From NCBI GenBank assembly GCA_002373595.1, contig DFKT01000044.1, positions 1 through 29,761 on the forward strand: a stretch of DNA of 29,761 nt, given 5' to 3'. Below are positions 1 through 8,057 of this stretch, in pieces; positions within the stretch are counted from its first letter, which is position 1; every line of letters begins with the position of its first letter. This DNA comes from Lachnospiraceae bacterium UBA3638. Lineage in GTDB: Bacteria > Bacillota > Clostridia > Lachnospirales > Lachnospiraceae. The position numbers and the translations under genes are program-made. The notes beneath the pieces were generated by a model that worked only from the letters and a program-made list of their open reading frames with translations, searched no databases and was not told the origin of the DNA.

Positions 1-1
1 T

Positions 2-508
2 CAGAACCATTACGACTGGATCCTCAAAAATGGGACCAGCAAAGTCATCCACTACAACGGATGGTCCGCGGAAACGATATGTAACGAGACGGAATTTACT
101 ATGCCAGATGGGATCAGGCATGTCGAGATGACTGCGTCAGAAGACAGCTTCAGAATAACGCTAAACGGTATCACTGTATATGAGCATACTCTTGCCCCCA
201 TACCGCATCTAACGGCAGTCACCACATTCGACGAAAACAGCAATACGGTGATCACAAAGCTCGTCAACTTTTCCGAGAACGAGATAGAGCTCACGCTTTC
301 ATACAGCACAGATATGGCTCAAACAGCCGAAATGACAGTGCTGACGGCAGAGAGCCGTTTTGCCCATAACAGCTTTGACACCCCCGGTGCAGTTGCTCCG
401 TATACCGTGACGATACCCTCTTCAAGGAATCAGGTATTGCCTATCAAGGCACATTCTGTAAATGTCATAATGCAAAAGCTCTTTGGATATTGCTCTGAAG
501 AATATTAA
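2..508 (+). CDS. C-terminal part of a GH51-type alpha-L-arabinofuranosidase (5' truncated by window edge)
   Basis: The reading frame is open from base 2 to the TAA at 506-508, so only about 168 C-terminal residues are present. The family releases terminal arabinose from arabinan or arabinoxylan side chains. The catalytic barrel lies outside the window. The visible part resembles the C-terminal beta-sandwich of extracellular GH51 enzymes: a stretch beginning APIPHLTAVTTFDENSN, then a KLVNFSENEIELTL strand pair, then NSFDTPGAVAPY and finally KAHSVNVI, where this family usually ends. The last dozen residues (MQKLFGYCSEEY) go beyond the usual end and may come from a junction with other DNA. The family call rests on remembered C-terminal motifs only. 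A different glycosidase with the same accessory domain is possible. Confidence 0.6.
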   Translation, partial: QNHYDWILKNGTSKVIHYNGWSAETICNETEFTMPDGIRHVEMTASEDSFRITLNGITVYEHTLAPIPHLTAVTTFDENSNTVITKLVNFSENEIELTLSYSTDMAQTAEMTVLTAESRFAHNSFDTPGAVAPYTVTIPSSRNQVLPIKAHSVNVIMQKLFGYCSEEY

Positions 509-722
509 TGAAGAGTTGCTAATTGTAAAAAAGGGTTCAGCGTATAAATCAATGGATGAAAAAAATGGATACATTGTTAAACCCATACCGTTCACTGTCT
601 GGATCGATCCGGATGCACTTTGTGCAAAGGAGGATTATCAGCGTATGAAACAGTCACAGGAGGATGCGCTGCAGAATGCCCTTACCGGCCTTCGTCTAAC
701 TGATATGGTAGGAGAGATCTGA
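483..722 (+). CDS. short unrecognised ORF, possible gene remnant
   Basis: This is an open frame of up to 79 codons that overlaps the end of the preceding gene by 26 bases. It can start at TTG 483 or at an in-frame ATG at 552. Neither start has a convincing Shine-Dalgarno site. The protein is soluble and ends in a charged, probably helical stretch (EDYQRMKQSQEDALQNALTG). I do not recognise it. The poor start signals and the overlap fit the tail of a gene whose 5' part was lost, but a genuine small gene cannot be excluded. Confidence 0.3.
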   Translation: MDIALKNINEELLIVKKGSAYKSMDEKNGYIVKPIPFTVWIDPDALCAKEDYQRMKQSQEDALQNALTGLRLTDMVGEI

Positions 723-732
723 TCTCAGACTC

Positions 733-761
733 TTGTATTTCGATTTAAAACGTGGTAATAT
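733..761 (+). promoter_or_regulatory. sigma-A promoter of the AGCS symporter gene
   Basis: TTGTAT at 733-738 and TAATAT at 756-761 are separated by 17 bases, a good sigma-A arrangement. Transcription would begin near 768, leaving a leader of about 90 bases before the start codon at 858. Confidence 0.55.
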
Positions 762-774
762 ACTAAAGCGAAAC

Positions 775-811
775 AAAGACGTTTCATGTACAGCATGGAG
801 CGTCTTTTTTT
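775..811 (+). terminator. hairpin followed by a T run, either upstream terminator or leader attenuator
   Basis: AAAGACG (775-781) pairs with CGTCTTT (801-807), and a run of T follows to 811. It may end transcription from the left. However, it lies just downstream of the predicted start site of the symporter promoter, so a role as leader hairpin or attenuator is also possible. The interior carries a second short self-complementary pair (CATG/CATG). Confidence 0.5.
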
Positions 812-857
812 GTAAAAGTGAGAACCATCAAATGAAACATGTTTAATGGGAGGAAGT

Positions 858-2354
858 ATGGAAGGTTTTTTGTCTGCTGTTGAAAAAGGAAACAATGCGG
901 TAAACGGATTCGTCTGGGGACTGCCGATGCTGATCCTTCTCGTAGGTACAGGTATACTCATGACCTGCATCACCAAGTTTTTCCAGATCAGCCATTTCGG
1001 ACACTGGGTCAAGAATACCATCGGTAATATCTTCAGTGATGAAAAGGTTACCGCGCATACCGACAAGGAGGATACTCAGATATCTCAGTTCCAGAGTCTG
1101 TGTACCGCGCTTGCTGCAACCATCGGAACCGGTAATATCGCCGGTGTCGCTGCGGCCATTGCATCCGGTGGCCCCGGAGCTATCTTCTGGATGTGGATCG
1201 TAGCATTCTTCGGAATGATGACGAACTTCTCTGAAAACGTGCTCGGAATCTACTACAGACGCAGAAATGAGAGAGATGAGTGGAGCGGCGGCGCGATGTA
1301 TTATCTCCGTGACGGTCTCGGATCCAAGAAGGGATGCAAGCAGATCGGTGCGATCCTCGCGGTACTTTTCAGTATATTCTGTGTACTTGCTTCTTTCGGA
1401 ATAGGAAATATGGGACAGATCAACTCGATCGCGGTTAACATGAAGTCCGCTTTCGGAATCCCTGCGGTTGCGACCGGTATCGTACTCATGATCCTTGCCG
1501 GACTCGTTGTTGTAGGAGGACTTAAGAGGATCGCGTCGGTTACCGAGAAACTCGTTCCTTTCATGGCGGTCGTATATATCATCTGTGCACTTATCATCTG
1601 CATCATCAACTTCCGAATGATCGGACCTGTATTCAAGTCCATCATCAAGGGCGCGTTCGGTCTCAAGGCAGTAGGCGGCGGTATCGTAGGAAGCGGAGTT
1701 GCAATGGCAGTACAGTGGGGTATGAAGAGAGGAGTCTTCTCCAACGAGGCAGGACTCGGATCCTCCGTTATGGTACACTCGAGCTCGAATGTTCGTGAGC
1801 CCGTCGTACAGGGAATGTGGGGAATTTTTGAGGTCTTTGCGGATACCATCATCGTTTGTACTCTTACCGCACTTGCTCTTCTTTCCAGCGGACTTGTAGA
1901 TCTTAATACCGGAGAGATCCTCTCCGATCAGTCATCCACCGCACTTGTTGCGGAGGCATTTTCGACAGTATTTGGAAAGTTCGGATCAGGATTCATTGCA
2001 CTTGCTATCCTGCTCTTTGCTTTCTCGACCGTCCTTGGATGGAGCCAGTACGGAAGTAAGGGATTTGAGTATCTGTTTGGCAGAAAGACCGTTAAGTTCT
2101 ACAAGATCGTATTTGTAGCATTCGTTGTTGTAGGAGCTACCATGGACCTGTCGCTTGCATGGGATCTGTCCGATACCTTTAACGGACTTATGGCTATCCC
2201 CAACCTGATAGGTGTAATAGCACTCAGCGGCACGGTATTTAAGATCACCGGGAACTATGTGGACAGAAAGCTTCGCAAGCAGGATGTTAAGCCCATGCTC
2301 TCCGCTATAGAGGAGCTCCAGAAGCTGCATGAGTCCGAGATCGCCGAGAACTGA
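858..2354 (+). CDS. alanine or glycine:cation symporter, AGCS family
   Basis: This is a multi-pass inner-membrane transporter that takes up alanine or glycine with sodium or protons. It carries the family hallmark of a GTGNIAGVAAAI segment followed by SGGPGAIFWMW, plus a later EAGLGSS segment. Its length of 498 residues is normal for the family. I chose ATG 858 because GGAGGA lies just before it. An in-frame ATG at 846 would put that Shine-Dalgarno site inside the gene. Its own promoter (733-761) and the strong terminator at 2401 suggest a single-gene transcript. Alanine, glycine and glutamine transporters cannot be told apart here. Confidence 0.93.
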   Translation: MEGFLSAVEKGNNAVNGFVWGLPMLILLVGTGILMTCITKFFQISHFGHWVKNTIGNIFSDEKVTAHTDKEDTQISQFQSLCTALAATIGTGNIAGVAAAIASGGPGAIFWMWIVAFFGMMTNFSENVLGIYYRRRNERDEWSGGAMYYLRDGLGSKKGCKQIGAILAVLFSIFCVLASFGIGNMGQINSIAVNMKSAFGIPAVATGIVLMILAGLVVVGGLKRIASVTEKLVPFMAVVYIICALIICIINFRMIGPVFKSIIKGAFGLKAVGGGIVGSGVAMAVQWGMKRGVFSNEAGLGSSVMVHSSSNVREPVVQGMWGIFEVFADTIIVCTLTALALLSSGLVDLNTGEILSDQSSTALVAEAFSTVFGKFGSGFIALAILLFAFSTVLGWSQYGSKGFEYLFGRKTVKFYKIVFVAFVVVGATMDLSLAWDLSDTFNGLMAIPNLIGVIALSGTVFKITGNYVDRKLRKQDVKPMLSAIEELQKLHESEIAEN

Positions 2355-2400
2355 TCTGATTTAATGACAGGGAAATAAAGCAAATATACAGCAGATTAGC

Positions 2401-2435
2401 CGCGCCGGGACGAAACATGCCCCGGCGCGTTTTCT
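2401..2435 (+). terminator. intrinsic terminator after the AGCS symporter gene
   Basis: A perfect 9-bp G+C-rich stem, CGCGCCGGG (2401-2409) with CCCGGCGCG (2421-2429), is followed by TTTTCTT. It separates the symporter from the next unit. The -35 box of the next promoter starts immediately after the T run. Confidence 0.88.
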
Positions 2436-2463
2436 TGCGTTAAACAGACTAAAATAGTATAAT
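2435..2463 (+). promoter_or_regulatory. sigma-A promoter of the barstar-like to sugar ABC unit
   Basis: TTGCGT at 2435-2440, a 17-base spacer, then a perfect TATAAT at 2458-2463. The expected start is near 2470, with a leader of about 29 bases. No convincing terminator lies between here and 7970, so this promoter may drive six genes. Confidence 0.7.
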
Positions 2464-2498
2464 CATTCAGTATGTTGCCCGTTTGGCACGGAGGGAAT

Positions 2499-2771
2499 AT
2501 GACCGAATATGTTATTGACCTTAAAACCGTTTTCGGGGTGGATGACCTTCATGAGATATTGGAGGATACTCTTGATTTTCCTGAATATTATGAGAGAAGT
2601 CTCGACGCGCTGAAAGAGGTATTCGAGGAGCAGACCTACGGCTGGCATCTTAAGTTTACCGGCTGCAGCGATGCGGAGGCGATACTTGGGCGCTTTATGG
2701 GCAAATTCCGCAGAGCATGTGAAGAAGCGGAAAAAGCAAACGAATTCTTTAAAGCGGAATTCGAGGATTGA
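2499..2771 (+). CDS. barstar-like protein (ribonuclease inhibitor family)
   Basis: A 90-residue acidic protein. Barstar folds bind and block barnase-type ribonucleases. The beginning, YVIDLKTVFGVDDLHEILEDTL followed by DFPEYYERSLDALKE, matches the barstar N-terminal pattern, in which a conserved stretch normally reads YYGxNLDALWD. Here the Gly, Asn and Trp of that stretch are replaced by Glu, Ser and Lys. ATG 2499 is preceded by GGAGGG, which fixes the start. A longer frame beginning at 2472 lacks such a site. No barnase-like gene is adjacent, and the next gene follows after 23 bases. The family call is solid. Whether it still inhibits a nuclease is unknown. Confidence 0.82.
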   Translation: MTEYVIDLKTVFGVDDLHEILEDTLDFPEYYERSLDALKEVFEEQTYGWHLKFTGCSDAEAILGRFMGKFRRACEEAEKANEFFKAEFED

Positions 2772-2794
2772 TCTCTTTAAGGAGGGGATAGAAA

Positions 2795-3421
2795 ATGAAT
2801 TACAGTTCCGATTATGCAATGCAGCAGATGATGAACAATATGCATGGCAGCGTCACTTCAAACCTTGTCAGTATCGTGTCGTTCGTACTTACTTGCATAG
2901 CCACATGGATCCTTTTCACCAAGGCAGGACAGGAAGGCTGGTACGCGCTTATTCCTTTCTTCAGAAAGTATAAGCTCTGCGATCTTTCAGGCAAGAAGAA
3001 CATGTTCTGGGCATGGCTTGTAGTAACCATTGTTGACTCTATCGCAATGATCGCATTCTTTGTACTTTTCATTCCCTTTTTCGTTGCATTGGTCACCGGC
3101 TCAAGCTCGGCAGCGGCTGCATCTCTGGGCGGTATAGCAATCTGTGGAATAATCATATTAGCGGGCAGTATCGCAATGCTCGTTATCAATATCATCCTTG
3201 GCATAGCACTTGCTCATTCATATGGACAGTCGACAGGATTCGGAGTAGGTATTGCGCTTCTTAATGTCATCTTCATGTGCATCATGGCATTTAGCAGCAA
3301 TATCACCTATGTAGGCCCCGACGGAGTACCTCAGAATAACGGCTACAATAATCCCGGTGCGGGATATGGCAATCAGCCCATGGGCGGAAATGACCAGACT
3401 CCGTTCAACCCTTATCAGTAA
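2795..3421 (+). CDS. small multi-pass membrane protein, DUF5684-like
   Basis: A 208-residue protein with about four hydrophobic segments. Between the first two is the pattern TKAGQEGWYALIPFFRKYKLCDL, typical of a family of uncharacterised Clostridia membrane proteins (DUF5684-like, sometimes loosely labelled signal peptidase I). The last 35 or so residues are rich in Gly, Asn and Pro and look disordered. The start ATG has GGAGGGG before it. It sits 23 bases after the barstar-like gene and 25 bases before the ABC ATPase, so it is probably co-transcribed with both. No catalytic motif is visible and the function is unknown. Confidence 0.75.
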   Translation: MNYSSDYAMQQMMNNMHGSVTSNLVSIVSFVLTCIATWILFTKAGQEGWYALIPFFRKYKLCDLSGKKNMFWAWLVVTIVDSIAMIAFFVLFIPFFVALVTGSSSAAAASLGGIAICGIIILAGSIAMLVINIILGIALAHSYGQSTGFGVGIALLNVIFMCIMAFSSNITYVGPDGVPQNNGYNNPGAGYGNQPMGGNDQTPFNPYQ

Positions 3422-3446
3422 TCTCAAGGAGGCCTGAGGGACCGAA

Positions 3447-4577
3447 ATGAAAGTTGTTCTTGAACATCTGACGAAACGTTTTCCCAACAGAAACCGCAAG
3501 GGCGATGATGTCATTGCAGTTAATGATTTCAATTTTGAGATCCCCGACGGGAAACTGATCGGCCTTCTGGGCCCTTCCGGCTGTGGAAAGAGTACTGCTC
3601 TCAATCTTATCTGCGGCCTTGAAAAGCCGTCTGACGGCAGGATCTTTTTCGGAGACAAAGACGTGACCAACCTTCCCCCCGAGAGCAGGGGGGTGGGTAT
3701 GGTCTTCCAGAATTACGCATTATACCCTCATCTTACTGTCAGACAGAATATTCTGTTCCCTCTCCAGAATCTCAAAGGAGAGGATAAACTATCCAAAGAA
3801 GAAATGGAAAAGAGAGCTCTTGAGGCTGCCGAACTGGTCATGCTCGGTGAGCTTATGGAGAGACGCCCCAGAGAACTTTCCGGAGGTCAGCAGCAGCGAG
3901 TTGCGATAGCCAGAGCTCTGGTAAAGACTCCCGGCATACTCCTTATGGACGAGCCTCTTTCCAATCTTGACGCGAGACTCAGACTTCAGACCCGTGAGGA
4001 GATCAGACGCATCCAGCTTCGCACCGGTATAACGACGATATTTGTCACACATGATCAGGAGGAGGCTATGAGCATCTCTGACGAGATCATAGTGATGAAG
4101 GACGGTGTGGTCCATCAGATCGGTGCGCCCCAGAGCGTATACGACGATCCCACTGACAGATTTGTTGCTGAATTCCTCGGCACTCCCGCCATCAATATCT
4201 TTGACGGTGAGATAAAGGGAGGAAATGTCCTCCTCGGAGGAGATGTGATCGGACATGCCGCAGGTGTTCCCGGCGGAGAGGCAGTGATCGGTATCAGACC
4301 TGAGGGCTTCAAGATAGCTGAGGACGGCCCCATGCATTGTGACCTCGGAAGAGTGGAAGTCATGGGCAGGGATACGAGCATTGTGTTTACACACACTTCG
4401 GCACAGGGTAAGCAGCTCCGTGCGATAGTTGATGCCACGACCGTACCTGCAACGCTCAGAGAGAGCGCCGGAGCGGGCAGCGAGGGAAAGGTAAGCTTTA
4501 CCGTTAATCCTTTCAAGATGTACTTCTTTGACAAAACCACGGGAGAGAGGATACTTCCGAAAGGAGAGAACAGGTGA
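3447..4577 (+). CDS. CUT1-type sugar ABC transporter ATPase (MsmK/UgpC family)
   Basis: This is the cytoplasmic ATPase that powers sugar import through the two permeases encoded next. It has Walker A GPSGCGKST at residues 42-50, the ABC signature LSGGQ at 144-148, and Walker B LLMDEP with the catalytic Glu at residue 169. The switch His lies in FVTHDQEEA. The last 120 or so residues form the TOBE/regulatory region usual for this group. Its 376 residues are a normal length. The stop overlaps the next start (GTGA), indicating translational coupling. In many Firmicutes this ATPase is encoded away from its permeases and shared, so linkage here suggests a dedicated system. Confidence 0.94.
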   Translation: MKVVLEHLTKRFPNRNRKGDDVIAVNDFNFEIPDGKLIGLLGPSGCGKSTALNLICGLEKPSDGRIFFGDKDVTNLPPESRGVGMVFQNYALYPHLTVRQNILFPLQNLKGEDKLSKEEMEKRALEAAELVMLGELMERRPRELSGGQQQRVAIARALVKTPGILLMDEPLSNLDARLRLQTREEIRRIQLRTGITTIFVTHDQEEAMSISDEIIVMKDGVVHQIGAPQSVYDDPTDRFVAEFLGTPAINIFDGEIKGGNVLLGGDVIGHAAGVPGGEAVIGIRPEGFKIAEDGPMHCDLGRVEVMGRDTSIVFTHTSAQGKQLRAIVDATTVPATLRESAGAGSEGKVSFTVNPFKMYFFDKTTGERILPKGENR

Positions 4578-5464
4578 AAAAGGATCTGAAGGCCTGGCTT
4601 TTTCTCATACCTGCAATAGCATTCCTCGGCGTGTTCATGATCTACCCGCTGTTCGATGTACTCATCTATTCATTCGAGCAGGGTTTTAATTTTGTTTCGC
4701 AGTCTTTTGCGGGATATGGATTCTACAATTACAGATTTGTATTGTCCGATCCGTACTTTCTTCAGGCTCTGAAGAATACCTTTATACTGGTTATCATTAC
4801 CGTGCCCGTCTCGACGGGCTTATCGCTTCTCATATCACTCGGACTAACTTCCATACCCAAATTGAAGGAGCTCTATCAGACCATATATTTCCTTCCCTAT
4901 GTTACGAATACACTGGCAGTCGGACTCGTTTTCATGATCCTCTTTAAGAAGACGGCGTATTCCGACGGTCTTATCAATCTTATGATAAATGCTTTCGGCG
5001 GCAGCAGCGTTGACTTTATGGACGGACCTTACTGGGCCAAGATGATGGTCACCTGTATCTATACGATATGGATCGTCCTGCCCTTCAAGATCCTCATTCT
5101 CACCAGCGCATTGTCTTCGGTCAATCCTGACTATTACAAGGCGGCGAGAGTGGACGGAACTTCGCGTGCGAGGATCTTTTGGCGCATCACGGTTCCCATG
5201 ATCTCACCCATGATCTTTTATCTGGTCATCACCGGGTTTATCGGAGCATTCAAGGCATACAGCGATGAAGTTGCGCTTTTCGGAGTGGACCTTAATACCG
5301 CAGGAATGAATACGATAGTCGGATATATATATGATATGCTCTACGGCAACAGCGGAGGATATCCTTCGTTTGCTTCCGCAGCGGCTCTTATACTTTTCGT
5401 GATAGTATTTGCGATAACCTGCATCAATCTGATCGTCAGGAAGAAGCTCGTATACGAAGGCTGA
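4574..5464 (+). CDS. sugar ABC transporter permease, MalF/UgpA type
   Basis: The first of two membrane subunits of a CUT1 importer, 296 residues with six hydrophobic segments. The ATPase-contacting EAA-like loop reads YYKAARVDGTSRARIFWRIT, near residues 190-210. The GTG start lies in the GTGA overlap with the ATPase gene and has AAGGAGAG upstream. It lacks the long N-terminal extension of enterobacterial MalF, as usual in Firmicutes. The substrate cannot be read from this subunit. Confidence 0.93.
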   Translation: MKKDLKAWLFLIPAIAFLGVFMIYPLFDVLIYSFEQGFNFVSQSFAGYGFYNYRFVLSDPYFLQALKNTFILVIITVPVSTGLSLLISLGLTSIPKLKELYQTIYFLPYVTNTLAVGLVFMILFKKTAYSDGLINLMINAFGGSSVDFMDGPYWAKMMVTCIYTIWIVLPFKILILTSALSSVNPDYYKAARVDGTSRARIFWRITVPMISPMIFYLVITGFIGAFKAYSDEVALFGVDLNTAGMNTIVGYIYDMLYGNSGGYPSFASAAALILFVIVFAITCINLIVRKKLVYEG

Positions 5465-5508
5465 TAAAAGGCACGCGTGTTTATGAGGACGGATCACAGG
5501 ATCTGAAG

Positions 5509-6381
5509 ATGGAAGAAAAAGAGATAGAGCTCATCGAAAAAAAGAATAAAAGGAAGACGACAGTCCGCAATACCCTGCTCTATATCCTGCTTACGGTATG
5601 GGCTCTTGTCGTGCTGTTCCCTTTTTACTGGATGGTCCTTACCTCGTTTAAGAGCTACAGTTCCTACAATAACGAATACATTCCGAAGTTCTATGCGACG
5701 GATCCTACATTTGCCAATTACGGCTCCGCATTCACCGCAGTCCCGCTTGCCAAATATTTTGCGAATACGCTTCTTTTTACTTTTGCGACGACCGCACTTA
5801 TGCTCGTTGTCATCATTCTCGCCGCTTTTGCTTTTGCGAGACTTAAGTTCAAGGGAAAAGGAATTGCATTTACGATCCTGCTTTCCCTTATGATGATTCC
5901 CAATGAGCTCGTTATCATCACTAACTATGTGACAATCACATCGCTTGGTCTTCGCAATACTTTCACGGGACTCATCCTTCCTTCGGTCACATCGGTATTC
6001 TACATCTACCTCCTCAAGGAGAACTTCGAGATGATCCCGGACGAACTCTACAAGGCGGCCAAGGTGGACGGAACAAGCGACCTTAAATATCTGCTCAAAG
6101 TGATGGTCCCCATATCCAAACCGACCATCATCACCATTACCATACTCAAAGTCATCGAGTGCTGGAACTCGTATGTATGGCCGAGACTCATCACCGACAA
6201 CAAGGCATATTTCCTCGTATCCAATGGCATACAGGAGATCAGGGAGAGCGGCTTCGGTCGTGAAAATATCCCCGCAATGATGGCAGCGGTTGTTGTCATC
6301 TCGTTGCCGCTTATCATCCTGTTCCTCGTCTTCAGGAAGAAGATAATGGAGGGAGTTTCCAGGGGAGGTACGAAGGGATGA
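5509..6381 (+). CDS. sugar ABC transporter permease, MalG/UgpE type
   Basis: The second membrane subunit, 290 residues with six hydrophobic segments. The EAA-like loop is LYKAAKVDGTSDLKYLLKVM, and the protein ends in a basic cytoplasmic tail. The N-terminus is highly charged (Glu and Lys-rich) before the first membrane segment. It lies 44 bases after the previous permease, with only a weak Shine-Dalgarno site. Its stop overlaps the start of the binding-protein gene (ATGA at 6378-6381). Confidence 0.93.
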   Translation: MEEKEIELIEKKNKRKTTVRNTLLYILLTVWALVVLFPFYWMVLTSFKSYSSYNNEYIPKFYATDPTFANYGSAFTAVPLAKYFANTLLFTFATTALMLVVIILAAFAFARLKFKGKGIAFTILLSLMMIPNELVIITNYVTITSLGLRNTFTGLILPSVTSVFYIYLLKENFEMIPDELYKAAKVDGTSDLKYLLKVMVPISKPTIITITILKVIECWNSYVWPRLITDNKAYFLVSNGIQEIRESGFGRENIPAMMAAVVVISLPLIILFLVFRKKIMEGVSRGGTKG

Positions 6382-7970
6382 TACTCGGACGCCTCCGGAA
6401 AAACATTTCTAAAAATATACGCAAGAGGTCGGGCGACAGGCTCGTCATGGCGTGTCTGGCAGCAGTCTGCATGATGGCTGTGCTTACTTCATGTCATGGT
6501 AAGAAGGCACTTCCTGCTTTTGAGGTACCCGGATCTCTCGATGAGAGCGCTCAGATAGAGCTTACATTCTGGGCAAAGAATGATACGAACAAGACTCAGA
6601 CTGCCGTATATAATAAAGCGATCTCCGAATTCCACGAGCTCTATCCCAATATCACAGTGACCATGCGTCTGTATAATGACTACGGACGTATCTATAATGA
6701 TGTCATCACCAATATTTCGACTCAGACCACGCCGAATATCTGCATCACATATCCCGATCATATAGCAACATACCTCACCGGCCCCAACACGGTCGTGCCT
6801 CTTGATGAACTCATAGCCGATGAGAAATACGGACTCGGAGGCTCAGAGGTGAAGTTTGATGCTCCGACGAGGGATGAGATGGTCGACAAGTATATGGAGG
6901 AGTGCAAGATAGGTGGTGTCCAGTATGCACTTCCTTTCATGAGATCGACGGAATGCTGTTATATCAATAAAGATATGGTGGAGAGCCTGGGATATGAGCT
7001 TCCCGATGTTCTCACCTGGGATTTTGTCTGGGAAGTATCGGAAGCTGCAATGGCCAGGAATGCTGACGGTACCTATAAGGTCAACGGACAGAATGTCCTC
7101 ATCCCTTTTATCTACAAATCGACCGACAATATGATGATCCAGTATCTTAAGCAGGCGGGAGGGGAGTACTCGACCGAAAGCGGTGAGATCAAGATATTTA
7201 ACGATACAACGGACGGATTTCTTTTTGATATCGCAGAGCACGCAAAGACGGGCTGCTTTTCCACTTTCAAGATATCGAGCTATCCCGGCAACTTCTTAAA
7301 TGCCGGACAGTGCATATTTGCGATCGATTCCACCGCAGGTGCGACCTGGATGGGTACGAAAGCGACTCATATGGATATAGCCCGTGATCAGGTCGTCGAC
7401 TTTGACCTGCAGGTGCGCCCCATACCTCAGACAGATCCCGATAATCCTGTGATGATCAGCCAGGGCCCTTCGGTATGTATCTTTAACCGGAAGGATCCTC
7501 AGGAAGTGCTGGCATCATGGCTCTTTGTCCAGTATCTCATGACCAATGATATCCAGATGGGTTATGCAGAGACGGAAGGATATACACCCGTCACCGAGAA
7601 AGCACGAAACAGTGCGGAATACCTCGATTATCTGTCCAGATCGGGTGAGGACAATGACCTCTATTACCGTGTTAAGATAGAGGCTACGCAGCTTCTCATA
7701 GACAATACTGACAATACCTTCATTACGCCCGTATTTAACGGCTCGGCTTCGCTTCGCGATGCCGCCGGTCAGCTGATAGAGAATGTCGTCAAGTCCGTCA
7801 GAAGGAAAGAAACCATCGACGCGGACTATATGGATGACCTCCACAGGGATATCACTTCCCTGTATAGGCTGAATCAGATCCGCTACACGGGAAATACAAA
7901 TTCTGCGGTATCCGTTTCGACTTCTGCATCCGAAGATGGTGCATCGAATATAGCAGCGGACCCTCAATAA
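6378..7970 (+). CDS. extracellular sugar-binding lipoprotein of the CUT1 transporter
   Basis: A 530-residue solute-binding protein that would capture the substrate outside the cell. It has a long basic N-terminus, a hydrophobic segment and the lipobox LTSC, with the lipidated Cys at residue 39. The mature part has the layout of UgpB/MalE-type binding proteins: IELTFWAKN near the start, then FHELYPNITV, and later a YALPFMRSTECCYIN segment. The last 20 or so residues are rich in Ser and Ala. It is translationally coupled to the permease. It is longer than the usual 420-450 residues. The substrate is unknown, and the left neighbour (an arabinofuranosidase) only hints at plant-derived sugars. Confidence 0.9.
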   Translation: MILGRLRKNISKNIRKRSGDRLVMACLAAVCMMAVLTSCHGKKALPAFEVPGSLDESAQIELTFWAKNDTNKTQTAVYNKAISEFHELYPNITVTMRLYNDYGRIYNDVITNISTQTTPNICITYPDHIATYLTGPNTVVPLDELIADEKYGLGGSEVKFDAPTRDEMVDKYMEECKIGGVQYALPFMRSTECCYINKDMVESLGYELPDVLTWDFVWEVSEAAMARNADGTYKVNGQNVLIPFIYKSTDNMMIQYLKQAGGEYSTESGEIKIFNDTTDGFLFDIAEHAKTGCFSTFKISSYPGNFLNAGQCIFAIDSTAGATWMGTKATHMDIARDQVVDFDLQVRPIPQTDPDNPVMISQGPSVCIFNRKDPQEVLASWLFVQYLMTNDIQMGYAETEGYTPVTEKARNSAEYLDYLSRSGEDNDLYYRVKIEATQLLIDNTDNTFITPVFNGSASLRDAAGQLIENVVKSVRRKETIDADYMDDLHRDITSLYRLNQIRYTGNTNSAVSVSTSASEDGASNIAADPQ

Positions 7971-7976
7971 CGATTC

Positions 7977-8005
7977 TTTACGATTAACCCCTGATTTGAT
8001 ATAAT
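7977..8005 (+). promoter_or_regulatory. sigma-A promoter of the HD-GYP-like gene
   Basis: TTTACG at 7977-7982, a 17-base spacer, and TATAAT at 8000-8005. It begins 7 bases after the binding-protein stop. No intrinsic terminator is visible between the two genes, so some read-through from the transporter operon is likely. Confidence 0.6.
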
Positions 8006-8057
8006 TATCGTTGCTACTGTTTTGTTTCAGTATTGTTTTTGTTGGAGAAAACAGACT

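Noticed and set aside
761..857. Glycine riboswitch upstream of the AGCS gene
   Set aside because: The leader is under 100 bases and lacks the conserved aptamer core. Only a simple hairpin is visible.
843..1778. 311-codon minus-strand frame opposite the AGCS symporter
   Set aside because: The plus strand carries clear AGCS motifs. The minus frame encodes a low-complexity His/Asp/Ser-rich product with no family signal.
2671..2973. Plus-strand frame spanning the barstar and DUF5684 junction
   Set aside because: It overlaps two supported genes in another frame and has no ribosome site.
8022..8057. Upstream TTG start for the HD-GYP-like gene
   Set aside because: No Shine-Dalgarno site precedes TTG 8022, whereas ATG 8058 has TTGGAG before it.
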